64,000 nucleotides of DNA. Source: Coptis chinensis. Taxonomy: Eukaryota > Streptophyta > Magnoliopsida > Ranunculales > Ranunculaceae. A program made the position numbers and the translations under genes. Below are positions 1 through 12,263 of the stretch, piece by piece (position 1 is the stretch's first letter; the number at the start of each line of letters is the position of its first letter). Location of the stretch: contig CM027385.1 of the NCBI GenBank assembly GCA_015680905.1, forward strand, positions 79,443,501 through 79,507,500. The letters are read 5' to 3'. The notes under the pieces are model-generated. The model saw only the letters and a program-made list of their open reading frames with translations. It did no database searches and was not told the DNA's origin.

Positions 1-2830
1 CCTCGTCAAACATGGAGGAAACCACCCAAATCCCCATAACCATCATCCTCGGCGGTAGGGAAAGTCTCCTCTGCAACGGGATCGACTGAAATGTTAATGT
101 ATGATGAGCAAAACAACTATGCCCAGTAGAAACGCACATAACCAATAAATAGTTTACTTATAGAAAACATTTAAAACATGCAGGGTTTCCATAAAAGTAT
201 TCAAATATCGTGACTATATATATACATCACTAACTAGCAGAAATCATCTCGACATGCTTCATTGATATACAAAATAGAGTTCTTCACAATCATCATACAA
301 CTATTGTGGCCGCTGCATCGTCCTATTAGAATGGTGAGGGTACGACTGGTACTCAGCCCCAGTCACAGGCAAATCTCGGTTCAGTACTTTCCAGTGTGAA
401 CCATGCACCGTTGTTTTCCTGATTTTATCGGCAGGGAGCTGAAATGTCGTTGTCGTATTTGTACACAAAAAATCCCAAAGCTTTTAAGGCTCGGTGGGCC
501 CCAGACCACCGACCCCCATACGGGCTATCACCTAACTTACGGTGGTCAACCGCTTCGACGATCGCAGACGCCAGATCTTGACACACATCCGAGTGGACTA
601 AACTCTCACTCCTCGCGTAAACCTCATCGAGGTAACATGTAACCCCACACAAGCTAATCACCATACAAATAAGTGACACGCATAAAGCATGGTTATCTAG
701 AAAAGTAGAAAAGGAATTCCCGGACTACATCCAGTGATGCATCCCTTTAAAGGTGGCCCACCACCTCGAAAGGTGTACACCACAGCTTGAATCTAGAGTG
801 AATCAGCTGTCTCAAAATTCAAGCACAACAGTTCCTTCTTTATAGGAATTCACAATTCCTTTTCTAAATCCCCTCGTGATAAGCATAGTAATATCTATAT
901 ATATACTCGTATTACCAATTATTTCCAAATACTATAGTTACATATTTAGTTTTTCTTTTAAAACTGTAGGTTTTGTATGTGTGAGTTCCTGGATTTCCCA
1001 TAATCGAGTAAACGCAACCTATGACTCCCAAACGGGCCAGTCATAGTAAATGACAACCGATGATTCCCAAACGGCGAATCATCGTAAATAACAACAACCA
1101 TCCCTAGGACAATCCAGAACCCCACGCATAGTTACAAACAACCGAGTAATCATTACCCGCATTACAAAATCCATCTCTCTGTCTCATTACAGAGACAAGA
1201 GACGAGAACCCTTCCCAAAACTAGTTTTACTCTTTTAACAAAGAAAACAAATCCCCGCTACCCAGATTTCACAAAAAAAACCATTTCACCCGAAAGCTAT
1301 CCATATACTTAATTTATATCGAGGAAAACTACAATGCAAAAACATGAATATCATATATACATGCATGGTTGATACGCAAACTATCTCTTATCATTTTAAG
1401 CAACTCAAATCATGCATGAAAATAAGCAGACTATATATTGGTATGTAGGTTCCTACCTTAGCAAGCTTCGTTCTCCTCAAGCCCACTTAACCGAATCCAC
1501 TCATATTTACTCCTATAACATCATATATATATATATATATACGTAGATCGTTAGAGTTTATCAAACTAACGAGGAAATTCTTATCTAATGTAAGTCGAGA
1601 AGAAATCTCGACGCTAAGAATTTGGTTTCGTAGCTAACAGAGCTACAGGCCATTGTTAGCACTTGTTCCTCGACAGGCTCTCAGAGTCATTTACAGCCAC
1701 CGTAGAACCCAAGACGTCAATGCCAATCATATCTATCAATCCACTAACGATTATGATTTTTTTTTTCCCAACTCTAACTACAACAAATTCCACTCTTCAA
1801 TTCATATTAAATCCAATAATACCAAGTGGGTGCTCTTTCTCACTCACTCAATACTCAACATGATCTTAAACAAGTGTGAACTAACATCAATGCTCTAAAA
1901 TTGATCGAATATACCGAAATCCTTACCAAGTCAGCAAGAATGGCTCCTTAGCTTGCTTCTCCACCAATTTCGCAAGCTCTACTTCTCCAAACAAGCTACT
2001 GCCGAATACCACACCACCACCCCATATCAATTATCTCTCATCAAAATACAACCAATTAAATCGAAATCGAGTTTACACTAGCGATTTGAGAAGAATTTAC
2101 TCACCTGTCGCTGTGATACGACGAACTTCTAATCAATTTTGAAGCTCCACACTTGACTCTAGTGTTTACAAGAGGTGGGTGGCGAGAATTTTTGGTTTAG
2201 ATCGATCGAATTTGGGAGAATGGAGTTTTCTCTCTCCTAGGTTTTCAGTATTGGTGAAATTGGAGAATTGGGTGCAATTTTTGATTTCATGTGGTTTGGT
2301 TTTTGCTTTGTGCGATTTCTAATTTTTTTTTTGATAAAAAGACCATCCTACCCTTACCTCTTAATTTAGCATCCAACAAGGTTTTGAATCCCCCGCTCTC
2401 GCGTGCAACGCCCAAATTTTATTGCGCTGATACTAAAATTACAACGCTGTCGTCGAATGACTTGTCCAGTTTTTAAAGTTTCCGGTTTACAGGCGACAGA
2501 CTCTTATTGACTATGCAAGTATTTAATTATGCGCACACGAATTTACCCGGTATCGAATTATTTTATCACATATTATTTATCTTCTTTTCGATTTTCGAAT
2601 ATTCTAAGTAGCCAGTTATATGAAACCTTGGAATTTTTCGAGAGGTTTTCCCCGAACTAACTTGGTTTTCTCGGCGGTTGCTAAATAAATTTACGCTACG
2701 TCGCTAACCGCCTATCCGATCGCCAAATGCGTAATCGCCCCTAAGGTTCAAGTGTCTTTTACTAATTTACCCTTAATAATAATTTAAGACTTTACAATTT
2801 CTATAATAATTCTAAGTTCTTTTATAGTCC
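1..2830. other. Non-coding stretch, probably LTR-retrotransposon derived
   Basis: No convincing gene is visible. The stretch is AT-rich with islands of higher GC (about 480-640 and 1010-1110), a short TA microsatellite near 1522-1540 and a pair of hairpins at 1019-1084. The first ~90 bases read on the minus strand as a short acidic open frame ending in a stop, which could be the tail of a retrotransposon gene. The sharp change into an open frame near 2832 suggests a TE boundary there. I found no LTR pair, primer-binding site or target duplication, so the retrotransposon assignment is an inference from texture only. Confidence 0.3.
1019..1084. repeat. Two adjacent hairpins with compensatory changes
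   Basis: Unit 1 pairs CTATGACT (1019-1026) with AGTCATAG (1039-1046) around a 12-base loop. Unit 2 pairs CGATGATT (1058-1065) with AATCATCG (1077-1084) around an 11-base loop. Both stems are perfect 8-bp pairs, both loops begin CCCAAACGG, and the stems differ at pairs 2 and 7 with both sides changed together. The flanks (GTAAAT-ACAAC) are also shared, so this is a tandem duplication of about 38 bp. Confidence 0.7.
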
Positions 2831-2831
2831 A

Positions 2832-3557
2832 GATGGAGAACAAGTGTTCTCTGTAGTAATTAATGGTACGACAATGGATTTCAGCAAGTTTTTGGTTGCC
2901 TTTGCTGTGAGAATGCCTATGCCTGTTCCTAAAAACTCATGGGGCTATCTGTCTAATAATGTATACCTTTATAACTATGAGTATTTTCATGAGACTTATA
3001 GGGCAGGGGCTTTTCGTGTAGAGGACCAAGGGCAATATAACATAGCCCTTGGTAGCCTGTCCCTGAACGTAGGCACTGCCATGTTCTTTATCATGATGAA
3101 TATCTTAGGGGAATGGCAGTTTTCTTCTGCAAATAATGTCGCTGGTGACGTTTTCCTTGCTTTAGCTGAGGGATGTTTCTTATATGACATTCCCCAGGTT
3201 TTAGTGGCTAGTCTAGCAAGAGCTCATAGCATGAGGCATAAGTACCTTCTTATGCCTGTTTTGGTTTGCCGCATCATGCGTTTCTTTTTTCTTGATTTTT
3301 GTGCCCGTTTCACAGATTGGGTTAGGGTTGACATTGTGCGACCCACCAACTGCATTATACGTTCTTTCCTTGCAATGACTTGGCCGGGGTGGAAGATTCA
3401 ACCTAATTGGGTTGCCCCTTACACTCCATCCGACCAAGTGGCGCTTAACAGGTTAGCGATCGTTAATGATATATGGAGAAAGGCTTGGCAAGTTATCATG
3501 GCATGGCAAGACGCAAAAGAACCTCGCTTCTTTATTGAGGAAGAGAACAACGTGTAA
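2832..3557 (+). CDS. Transposon-associated ORF of unknown function, 5'-truncated
   Basis: A 230-240 residue open frame with no ATG near its left end; the frame is already open at about 2832 and the first internal ATG (2874, before DFSKFL) lies in a conserved-looking stretch, so the beginning is probably lost. The product is rich in aromatic residues and Met, with segments such as NILGEWQFSS, EGCFLYDIPQVL, MRHKYLLMPVLVCRI and MTWPGWKIQPNW. It ends in an acidic stretch just before TAAATG. I recognise the texture of ORFs carried by large plant Ty3-type elements ('putative plant transposon protein'), but no catalytic motif is visible and I assign no function. About 230 bases downstream is a G-rich tract (TTTGGGGGTGG) like those in Athila-type elements, which supports an element origin. 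Confidence 0.5.
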   Translation, partial: DGEQVFSVVINGTTMDFSKFLVAFAVRMPMPVPKNSWGYLSNNVYLYNYEYFHETYRAGAFRVEDQGQYNIALGSLSLNVGTAMFFIMMNILGEWQFSSANNVAGDVFLALAEGCFLYDIPQVLVASLARAHSMRHKYLLMPVLVCRIMRFFFLDFCARFTDWVRVDIVRPTNCIIRSFLAMTWPGWKIQPNWVAPYTPSDQVALNRLAIVNDIWRKAWQVIMAWQDAKEPRFFIEEENNV

Positions 3558-3871
3558 ATGCGGGATATGAGGTAAGTTTTAATTTTTGTTCTTGTCTGCT
3601 TATGTCCCAAGCAATTTACTTCTTGTTAACCCCATAACGGGTGGAACTCATATAAAGTTGCGTCTGTTTTTATTTATCTATATTAGTATGTTCTAAATTT
3701 TTTTTTGCAGGTGTTCTTCAATTTTCACGTGTTTCCATGGTATTTCCTACCCTTCTTATTTTAATACTTTAAGGACAAAGCATGTTCTTGTTTGGGGGTG
3801 GCATAGAAACACGCATAATTTAAGGCACCTATTAGGATAATACATGTATAATATGCACTTGTTTTCTAGTA

Positions 3872-3918
<47 letters not shown>

Positions 3919-5339
3919 ATGCTATATATACACTTAGGAAATAATGGTATTGTTTTTTTCTCTATGATGATAATAGTCTAGATATTTCACATTAGCTCTT
4001 AAATTAGAATAGTCTTTAGAAATTTAGGTTAATATGTAGGTAATAGTCATTGCATCTTTTCATAAATATATTGCATGAGTATCTATGATTGTTTGGCAGT
4101 AAGTTTCTGAAATATAGGCTAGAGTACTTATTCTTCAAATCCTGTGAAAATATAGTCTAAAGCCTTATATGAGTGAAATATTTGAGAAATGACACAGGGG
4201 AGAAGTAAATTCTGAATAGAGAAATCACACGTCCACTTGCTTGATCACTATACCATATCCTAAGCGAGAATTTAGGCCCCCTTTGGATCGATATAACCAG
4301 AAATTCAAACCTTATGAAATTATTTTATGTTAGTTGCCCCTCTGAGCCTTTCTTTAGTCCTTCATAAACCGCAAATCCTTTACCCTTTTACAAAACAAAA
4401 TAAAAATAAAATCAGCCTACCCATTTTTGAATTAGTCTGAGAATAGAGATGAAATGAAGAATAGAAAAGAGAAAGACTTGTAGATCACCAAGAATTTGTT
4501 AGTTGGTTCAAATTAATAAGAAAAGAAAAAGAAAGTTTTCATCCAAAAAAAAAAATTAAAAAAAAAAATGGCAAAGGATGGAAACAAAGTGTAGAAGCAA
4601 AATAAGAACAAGGTTTTCTCTAGTTACATAATATGAAGACTCTATTATCTCAGACTTGTCCTTTTTGAATATCCATTTCCTTCCTTCTTAATGCATCACC
4701 TAATCCCCGTAATATCTAATAAAGACCTCTAACTCAATTAGGAATAGGTTAGTGTGATAGTAAGTGGCAAATGTGTTTGATCAACTTCGGCTTCCTTGTG
4801 TGTCATTGATATTGTAAGGTAAAGTGTGTTCACTGCGCAACTGCGCACTGGAGTGAACGAAACTTGAGTGGAAAAATCAGAGTGATTTTTGTCTTGACAT
4901 ATATGTGAGGACCTACTTAAAGACGATATTCCAACGTTTCAGAAATGGACCTGTTATTGCATTTCATAGCATAGTTCATTGTATATATGTTTATCCGTAG
5001 ATGATTGATTATTATGCACGTATTAGCTTAGATTTCGAATTGATTATTTTGTATTCATTGCTAGTGAGATGTATAAATATCTGAGAATAAAGTAGGAAAC
5101 AGTAATTTTATTTCTTAGTTGTTGTAGTATAGATGAAGTTTGTTAGTACCTTCGCTGGAAAACTCTCACGAGGCTATAACTCGTCCACTAGGAAATTCCT
5201 AGTGGTTTAATGCTTTACTGCATATGGTAAATGCAATCGCACTCAGCGAAAACGAGATTAGTTAGAACTCCATTTTTGGTCACTTATATTAATTTCTCAT
5301 ATTTGCTTGAGGACAAACAAAATGTTGTTTGGGGTGCTT
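3558..5339 (+). other. 3' non-coding tail of the element, ending in a polypurine-like tract
   Basis: No gene seen. It holds a 37-base poly(A) run near 3878-3914 and two G-rich tracts each preceded by a GAGGACAA or AAGGACAA box (about 3770-3800 and 5308-5339). In Athila-type plant elements such GGGG tracts lie between the coding region and the 3' LTR. The second one abuts TGATAAGAG at 5340, where I place the LTR start. The element class is inferred, not proven. Confidence 0.4.
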
Positions 5340-5896
5340 TGATAAGAGCCCAAAATTGTAGTTTTAACCCCTTAATATCATTACATTTAGACCAATTATG
5401 TGTATAATAAAGAAAAGTTAGTATTGTTTACGTGTTTTGTGTATTTCAGGTCTTGGAGTCAAATATATGAAGAAACATATCTTTTTTGCGAGATAAAGGA
5501 GCAAAGGTTGGTTGCTAAGAAGTTCTATGTTTAAAGGTCAAGATTCAAGGAGAAAAAGCCTTTTTAAAGCCCAGTCAAAGCTGAAAAGTCAAAGTCAACG
5601 CAGGCAGAAATAGAGCAGGCAAGTTAACAGAACTTCCACAAGCAGTATCTTTGGACTCAGACCTCGAATTTGGCCTATTATATGTCAAAACGACTAGCTC
5701 GGAAAGAGCTTTCTAATGGTATAGACCTTGACCCAATCAGGAGAGTAGAAATGGACGAAAAGGCTATTGCAGTAATTTTCAATAGAGAAACCCTTTTTGG
5801 AATTAAGTAATTAGGTTTTGGGCTTGATTTCACGGCCCAAAACATGGCTCCAAAGCCCATGCACGAAATTATAAACCTAGCCCTCTCTTATATATA
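5340..5896 (+). mobile_element. LTR, upstream part (interrupted by the Helitron)
   Basis: Begins TGATAAGAGCC directly after a G-rich tract (GTTTGGGGTGCTT), as a plant Ty3/Athila-type 3' LTR would. The body is non-coding. It ends in CTCTTATATA at 5896, where the Helitron begins. Joining 5896 to 12264 restores TATATATAAAGAGG, a good TATA box, in the expected place inside an LTR. The LTR class is inferred; the split is seen directly. Confidence 0.5.
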
Positions 5897-6737
5897 CTAG
5901 CAAGATGCACGTGCTATGCACGCGATGTCAAACAAAACTTAAGGAAGAGTGTAAACATAATTTGCTTAACACCTTTCTTATTTGGTAACAACTCGGGAAA
6001 TTGATGTAATCGTTCATAATTGTGTTTATGGTTGCTAAATTTTCTTGTTGAGGGAATGAACTTAACATTTAAAGAAGGATATAGGTAAGCGTTTTGCTCT
6101 TCAATATTGTATACCTGAATTTTGCAAGTTAACTAACACCATTTATTCAAATTGTAAGAAACATAAAGCTTCTCGTCCGAGTAAAAACCATAGTGTCATA
6201 TACGATAGAAATCATAATATTATTCTATTACGATTTTTGTATTTCATTATTCAGACTTTTTGTAACATAATCTCCTTACTGGTTATGTTTGGTTTGTTAA
6301 TGCCTGGAGTACTGCACTATCGTCTACAAGAAATGCTTAAATTTGACGAAGCCCTGCTTCTTTAAGAATCTGTTCAGAACTGAAAGAGGTCTTCTCGATT
6401 AAGGTGCAATTTTATGGGCAAATTCACAACAAAGTTAGCTTCTTAATGGCTCTGTTTTTGGGAAGAGTTAAATTTAGTTTGAGAAATCAGAAATTCTATT
6501 GAGCAACAAATATCGCGAGGAAGACAATAGTTTATGAAAATTTTCATTGATTTTGTTAATGATAAAATGGAATTTTTCCATTGCTAAGCCAGGATCACCA
6601 TATATACAGAAACGGTTTTCCAAGCTGTTTTGCTTATTTCACAAAAATAAAATAGAAAATATGTACAAAAAGAAAGAGATGGGAGACCTCATACTACACA
6701 AGATCAAGATGTGACAATCTTCGGGTCCAATATGCAT

Positions 6738-7775
6738 CTATAAATCTGCAGCTTGAGCCTTGCGGATTGGGCACCATTCTTCAAAAAATGCCAATCGATT
6801 GATACAGACCAAATGATAATGATGATCGCACCGCAAGTTGACCATCTCATCTCCCTCAGCATACTCTTCATGCAGCAACCAACATTAATAAATTTCAAGG
6901 ATTGAAATTTTAGCACAATCTTGATTCCATTACAGATGGAATCAAACAGTTCCTTATTCGGTCACTGCAATCTTGGTATACTATTGGAATTCAGTTACTA
7001 CCTACACTAATAAGCACCTCAAAAGAACTCCCAGAATCCCATACAAACACTACCAAAATCCACTTTATGATGATTGAAGTTTGAACTTGTTATTCTGGGT
7101 TCTAGTTAAGAAGTATTGTACCTGACAAACACTGCATTTGGCATCATCACCTCCTGTCCTGATCCTGAAGTTTGGAGGCGTAGGCATATAGAAGCTCCTT
7201 TTCAGGCAGTTTGAGAATTTTGCTTCCGTAAGGCCTGCGGCCGACAAGCATCCATCTTCTCACCTAGTGCTAACAATTCCTGTTATAGCAATAAGCATAT
7301 ATAAGGAAAGCACTACTCTGAAATCTTAGATTAAATATTTTATACATAGAATTTAGATCATAAACAGGACGCATAATGCCTCATTTAAGGAAGCAGGATT
7401 TGACACTACAATTAAAAATTCCTTCAGAGAAAGCTCCACCTAAATATTATTGGAAAAAGAGAACTAATGAAAATGAAAGGGAAAGAAAAAAAAAAAAAGT
7501 AAGGGAATATGATCTCAAAAAATCCACAGCCTATTAAGAAAAATAACAAACCTCATATACGACATGTTGTCAATGTCAAGTCTCATATCCCGATGCGATC
7601 ACTTAAAACCAAGACCACTCAAGAACAAATTTGTCTCCAAAACCAATAATTGCTGCATTAGGTAAAAGAAGCTCGTGAGAAAGATCTCAAGAAGAGGAGA
7701 AAAGCACAAAGACAAACAACCTCATATGTGAGCTCCTCATCTTGTTCGATCCTTTCCAATGATAGCAATACCGCG
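6738..7775 (-). pseudogene. Captured RING-H2 E3 ubiquitin ligase fragment (MBR2/RHG1A-like)
   Basis: Four exons with introns kept. Exon a ends at 7721 (SLERIEQDEELTYE); exon b is 7652-7552 and includes HRDMRLDIDNMSY; exon c is 7279-7122 and ends DDAKCSVCQ; exon d is about 6869-6738 and encodes AEGDEMVNLRCDHHYH, then WCPIRK and a TAG stop. Together these give the second half of a C3H2C3 RING-H2 ligase of the MBR2 type, which ubiquitinates nuclear substrates in plants. The copy is dead: exon b has an in-frame TGA, exon c has lost a base near 7245, the acceptor of exon d looks mutated (CAT for CAG), and the last zinc ligand Cys is Arg in WCPIRK. The N-terminal part of the gene is absent. Confidence 0.75.
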
Positions 7776-10700
7776 CAAAATGCAAAATATAGCTTGAGTT
7801 AAAATTCCAAGTCAAGTCACAAACAACAATTTCCTGCTCTACCAATTAGACCATTCCCCGTGCAGGGTTTAGATTTGATCAATTACAATGATACCTCTCC
7901 GCAATTCCATCCCTATTATAATGTTGATAGAATTTACTTGGTGTATAATTTGAACTCCATAAAATGTATATTCAAACTTTACTCGGAAGTTAAAGTAAAG
8001 GGAAACACAATCCTATAAAGAAAGTTGACAGCTAGGCTTGTCGTGAGGGTGTCAAGGACATTCAACTCCTATCCTTTGACATTTGAGCAGTCTTAAGGCA
8101 ACCGTTTGAGCAAATAGGCAGTTTAAGGCCGCCGTTGATTTTTCACATGGGGAAGACAATGAGATATATGTCGCCGCGCATAGATGCTATTGATGATGAT
8201 TAATGTCAACAGTGAGCGGGTGTATAAGCATGGCCCTATTTCCAATAATGAACTCTTAGAGTTCAACTGAAACCAAAAAGGGCATACAACTCTTAATAAG
8301 CCATTAAGTATGATAAACAAATCTATATCAATTGATTATCCAATAGTAGAATCGCATCACCCCACTACCATGTCATGCTTCTTTGTCATTTTAGTTACAA
8401 AATTATGATTCTCGCAAACCAAACAAATTGTGTCATTCAATTAGTTATAAAATTATGTCATTGCTAGTACTACTTCCTACACGGATATCAACATCTAGGT
8501 ATTCTAAAGCACTTTATTACCTTTGTTACCTTCGGTCCGTAGTGACAAAGAAGAAGGACACACATTCATTGAATCCCACCTGAATCTACAATTTTCCAAC
8601 TCATGAATCCCAATAATGATAGCACTCCCAAATCAGACCTATTTGTTCGAAACCACATTTTATGAATTGATGGCTTGAGTCTTGACAATTTGGAGCTGTG
8701 GTGGGGCAGGGGCAGTAAAATTCTAGAGTACACAACTGCATAGTGTAACTCTTTTCCCTCCTCCTTTATCTAGACTTGGGACCAACAGCATAAAACCAGA
8801 AGTTTGCATTGGCGGAGTTAAAATGTTTTGTAGCAATTCCAATGATCATGGAAATATTAAGGGCGAAAAGTGATATTAGAAAATCTAAACATAAAGAAGT
8901 CATATATGAATCAATGTATAGCATGAGTAACTGAAATCACTATATGAAGACAGGACCAGTTATCAACAGTCCAAGAAAACATGAGTTGGATACATAGCTT
9001 TCAATTAATTAAACAAAGATACGCTTTACCATGTAGTAATTCATGTATGATCCACCTTTCAGATAAACCTAGCAACTGAAAAATGCTACGCCTTCACCGG
9101 TCGGGTGAGGAACAGACCTCCAAATCCTCAGAAACCCGGGACCCAAACAGATGGGAAATGACAATTAGATTGGACTTGCCTCTAAGGGATTATAACTCTA
9201 TAAACATATCTTAAAAAAGATATTGTAGACAGAACAATCAGCGACTTTCATTGCAAGAGATACAGACACTTACCAACCAATCCGGTTTTGGTCCACACCT
9301 TGGGCTTATATGCCTTGTTAGGAGAGAACCAATCACAAGTAGAAACCGCTTGCAAGTGTTTATCCGTTGCAAGATCAATAAATAAAGTTCAATTAAGAAA
9401 GGAAATTGGAAAAGAATTCAAAAACTTCTATGTTGTCAGGGAGAAAGTTACAGAGTGGTCGATAGCTATCGGTTTACGTTATTCCCAGAATTGCTCTCAT
9501 CTTTTATGAGTTTTATCCCCCAATTACTAACTCACTCGCCAGTGTCGCCGACAAAGTATGGTAACTTTTAAAAGCATGCTCCCAAGTCACATTCAACAAA
9601 ATTCCCAAACAAAATTCTTACACAATGGGTTCGCATATTGTGATTTTGCAACCGCCAATATATCTTCAACACCACACTAAATTCCAATCAATGCTAATTG
9701 ATATACACACACTGACACTCTTATTATCGCTGGATTGACTACCAGTGTGTAGGTGAATTAAACAACACAACAGTAAAAGAAATACAAAAAAAACCGACGA
9801 ATTAAAATTGAAGCATAAGTTTACATCAATTAGCCTTTGATTATTTGAAAAGAAACCAAAAAGAATTTAGTTCCACAAAACCCCAGTTTAGTACAACCCC
9901 ATTTAACATTTTCAGTAAGCTATCAAGGGGCTTGTGTTAGGAATATCGGATTATGCTTCGATTTAGATTACGTAAACTATGTGCATAAGCTTTGTCACCA
10001 TGAAAGTACAGCTTGTCAAGCAAAGGCTTGGTTCTTTCAAACGAAAACTCATACAACAAAGGCCATTGGGAGCCTACCCATTTCAGCATTACAATTGGCA
10101 TTTCAAATGACAAATAACTCAAAACTAACCTTCATACCACCCATTGCAAATCCAATCAACACCCCACATCTAGCTTATAAAGCATGAATTTGTTGGCTCT
10201 CTTTGAGAGTTTTGGTGCGACCCATCCATCTGTTGAGAAAGACTTGATTGATTTCTCCAACGATTCTCTAGAATGGGAGAGTTTGTGTCGGTACATCAAC
10301 CAAATTACTTGCTCGGCAGTAGAGAGGTGTTACTATCAATATAGAGTGTATGTGATTGTAAAATTTCTCGATAAGTTTCATGTTAATTATCTCTACCGAT
10401 CTCCTCGAACACAACTTGTACCGTTGTACATATTACATTAAAGCTTAATATCAAGGAGTTGTCCCGAAATCTAGTTATGTTTCATTACGTATATGGCACT
10501 AACCATTGTTTCTTACTTCGCCATCCCCGCCTTAAATGCGGAAGTCTTAACATTTATCGCTTATCTACATTAGGGATTTGGTCAAGCCGAGGTTCTCTTT
10601 TTCCTTTGCTTTATAATGTTTTATTTTTTTTTTCGACATTTCAATAAATATACGATATTTGAAAAACATGTTTACAATCATCCGAAAAGAAAACAATCAA

Positions 10701-11191
10701 AAGGTGAAGTGAAGTGAGAAATTGAGGCAACCAGAATTGAAATTGGAAGAACAACTTTCGGTAAGAGTTTCTCAAAAAGTAGGTAAGATTTTAGTTTCCT
10801 TCCTTAAATGTAAGGAAAAAAAGATGAGGCCTTTACTCACTTTTTTCTTCTCCGATGGTGGAATGTCTTCATGTGTTTTTCTACCCCCTTTCACATGAAA
10901 CAAATTTTATATCAATCTTCTTCATTACAATCGCCTTGTCCTCAATTTAATTTAACAAAGAGAAAGCTACCGGAAAATAGTAGGATGGGAAATCATACTT
11001 CACAGCTGTTAATGACTTCAAAAGATTGGTGCCAAAGATGCATGTGAATCGTGAAGCCCTTTGGTTTGGTCTCAACAAAGATTGTCGCCGCAGTAGTGAT
11101 TGAAGTATATATTTATTCTCCAATCGCGTGTTGGTTCAGAAAATGAAAGTTGATATTAAATAGAGTGAGTGATGAGTTATATAAGCCTTAC

Positions 11192-11400
11192 CGGTAGTTC
11201 CACTATACCAAAGAGCATGAAGGTCCAAAACCTTGGGATGAAAGCGCCACTTATAAAACCACCAAATCTTGTGATCGTGAAAGAGGTTCCCATAAAATTT
11301 GTGGACATGTTTGCGGCTTCATCAAGTGGATAATTCATCGACTTCAGAAAATATGTCACGAAATTGCTCGCGATTCGATATGAACACCAAGTTTTCCAAA
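11192..11400 (-). pseudogene. Captured exon of an NPF (NRT1/PTR) transporter, NPF3/4-like
   Basis: The minus strand encodes ENLVFISN, then after a one-base shift SNFVTYFLKSMNYPLDEA, STNFMGTSF, FGGFISGAF and RFWTFMLFG, ending at a GTAAG donor (CTACCG/GTAAGG, 11192/11191). This order matches the second coding exon of plant proton-coupled nitrate/peptide/hormone transporters, which covers the first transmembrane helices. No other NPF exon was found nearby, so only one exon was kept. The extra base in ISN-(A)SNF shows it no longer codes for a continuous protein. It lies inside the Helitron in the same orientation as the RING fragment. Confidence 0.65.
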
Positions 11401-12263
11401 GATCTCCACAACTACATTTCGTGAGAATCACAGAGTGAGCACAATAGTTTTTGCTTGATCAATATGGAAAACACTCTCCATATATCTGGTAATATTGAGG
11501 AATACATAGTAGATTCTACCACCACTTTTGGGGAAAAAATGGAGTTAAAAATGGTCACATTGTTGGGAAGAAGAGGACGCGGGGCACCGTGGTCGCTTTT
11601 GCACTTTTGGGTTCCATTCTACTTGTTAAAATAACTCAATATACAAAGGAGAAGAAAGAAAAAGACTCAGATCGGGGACACCGATAACTCTTTCCCATCT
11701 CTATTCAAATCCCCAACACCCTCAAAAACCCTTCCCTTCATCTTCTACATCATCTTTTTAGCGGTGAATTAATCCAAACAAAAATCTCAAAAAAATCAAA
11801 ATCGATGAATAAAAGGAAATTCTCGTGATTTAGAAAATTGAAAGTAACAATCATACCTAATTTAGAGAAATAGTCGATGGTTTTCTTGTCCATGGCCTTA
11901 TAATTTTTCAATAATGAGAGGAGATTAGAGAGAAAAAAGAGAAGCTAGAACGATGTAACGGTTTTCTAGTAATGAAGTCGGTATAAATGTTAATAAAAGT
12001 GGTATTAATGGTAAACGCATTACCTCATGAACAATTGAAATGGTGCGTGCATTTTATTTCCAACTTGAATTTACACAACAATCCCTAAAGGTATTATGTA
12101 AACTTAAGGGTATAAACGAAGCAAAACCTAAATGACGAAATAGTCCATTTTAAGGGCATTGAATCATTTGTTTTAATATTTGATCAAGGGTATTTGGTGG
12201 TAGAAAAAAGGCTGGTCTAATTTAAAAGGCCAGGTTAATTATGGTGTATTTTACTAATAGAGA

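Larger units (their letters stand above)
5897..12263 (-). mobile_element. Non-autonomous Helitron carrying host-gene fragments
   Basis: Read on the minus strand, the element starts TCTCTATTAGTAAAA (12263 downward) and ends with the hairpin CGTGCATAGCACG, a 9-base spacer and CTAG (5900-5897). It sits between A and T, as Helitrons do, and makes no target duplication: the base before CTAG on the plus strand is A (5896) and the base after the other end is T (12264). No Rep or helicase frame is visible in its 6367 bases, so it would depend on another element. It contains four exons of a RING-H2 gene and one NPF transporter exon, both in the Helitron's own sense orientation. The rest (about 7780-11190 and 11400-12200) shows no gene I recognise. 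Confidence 0.75.
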
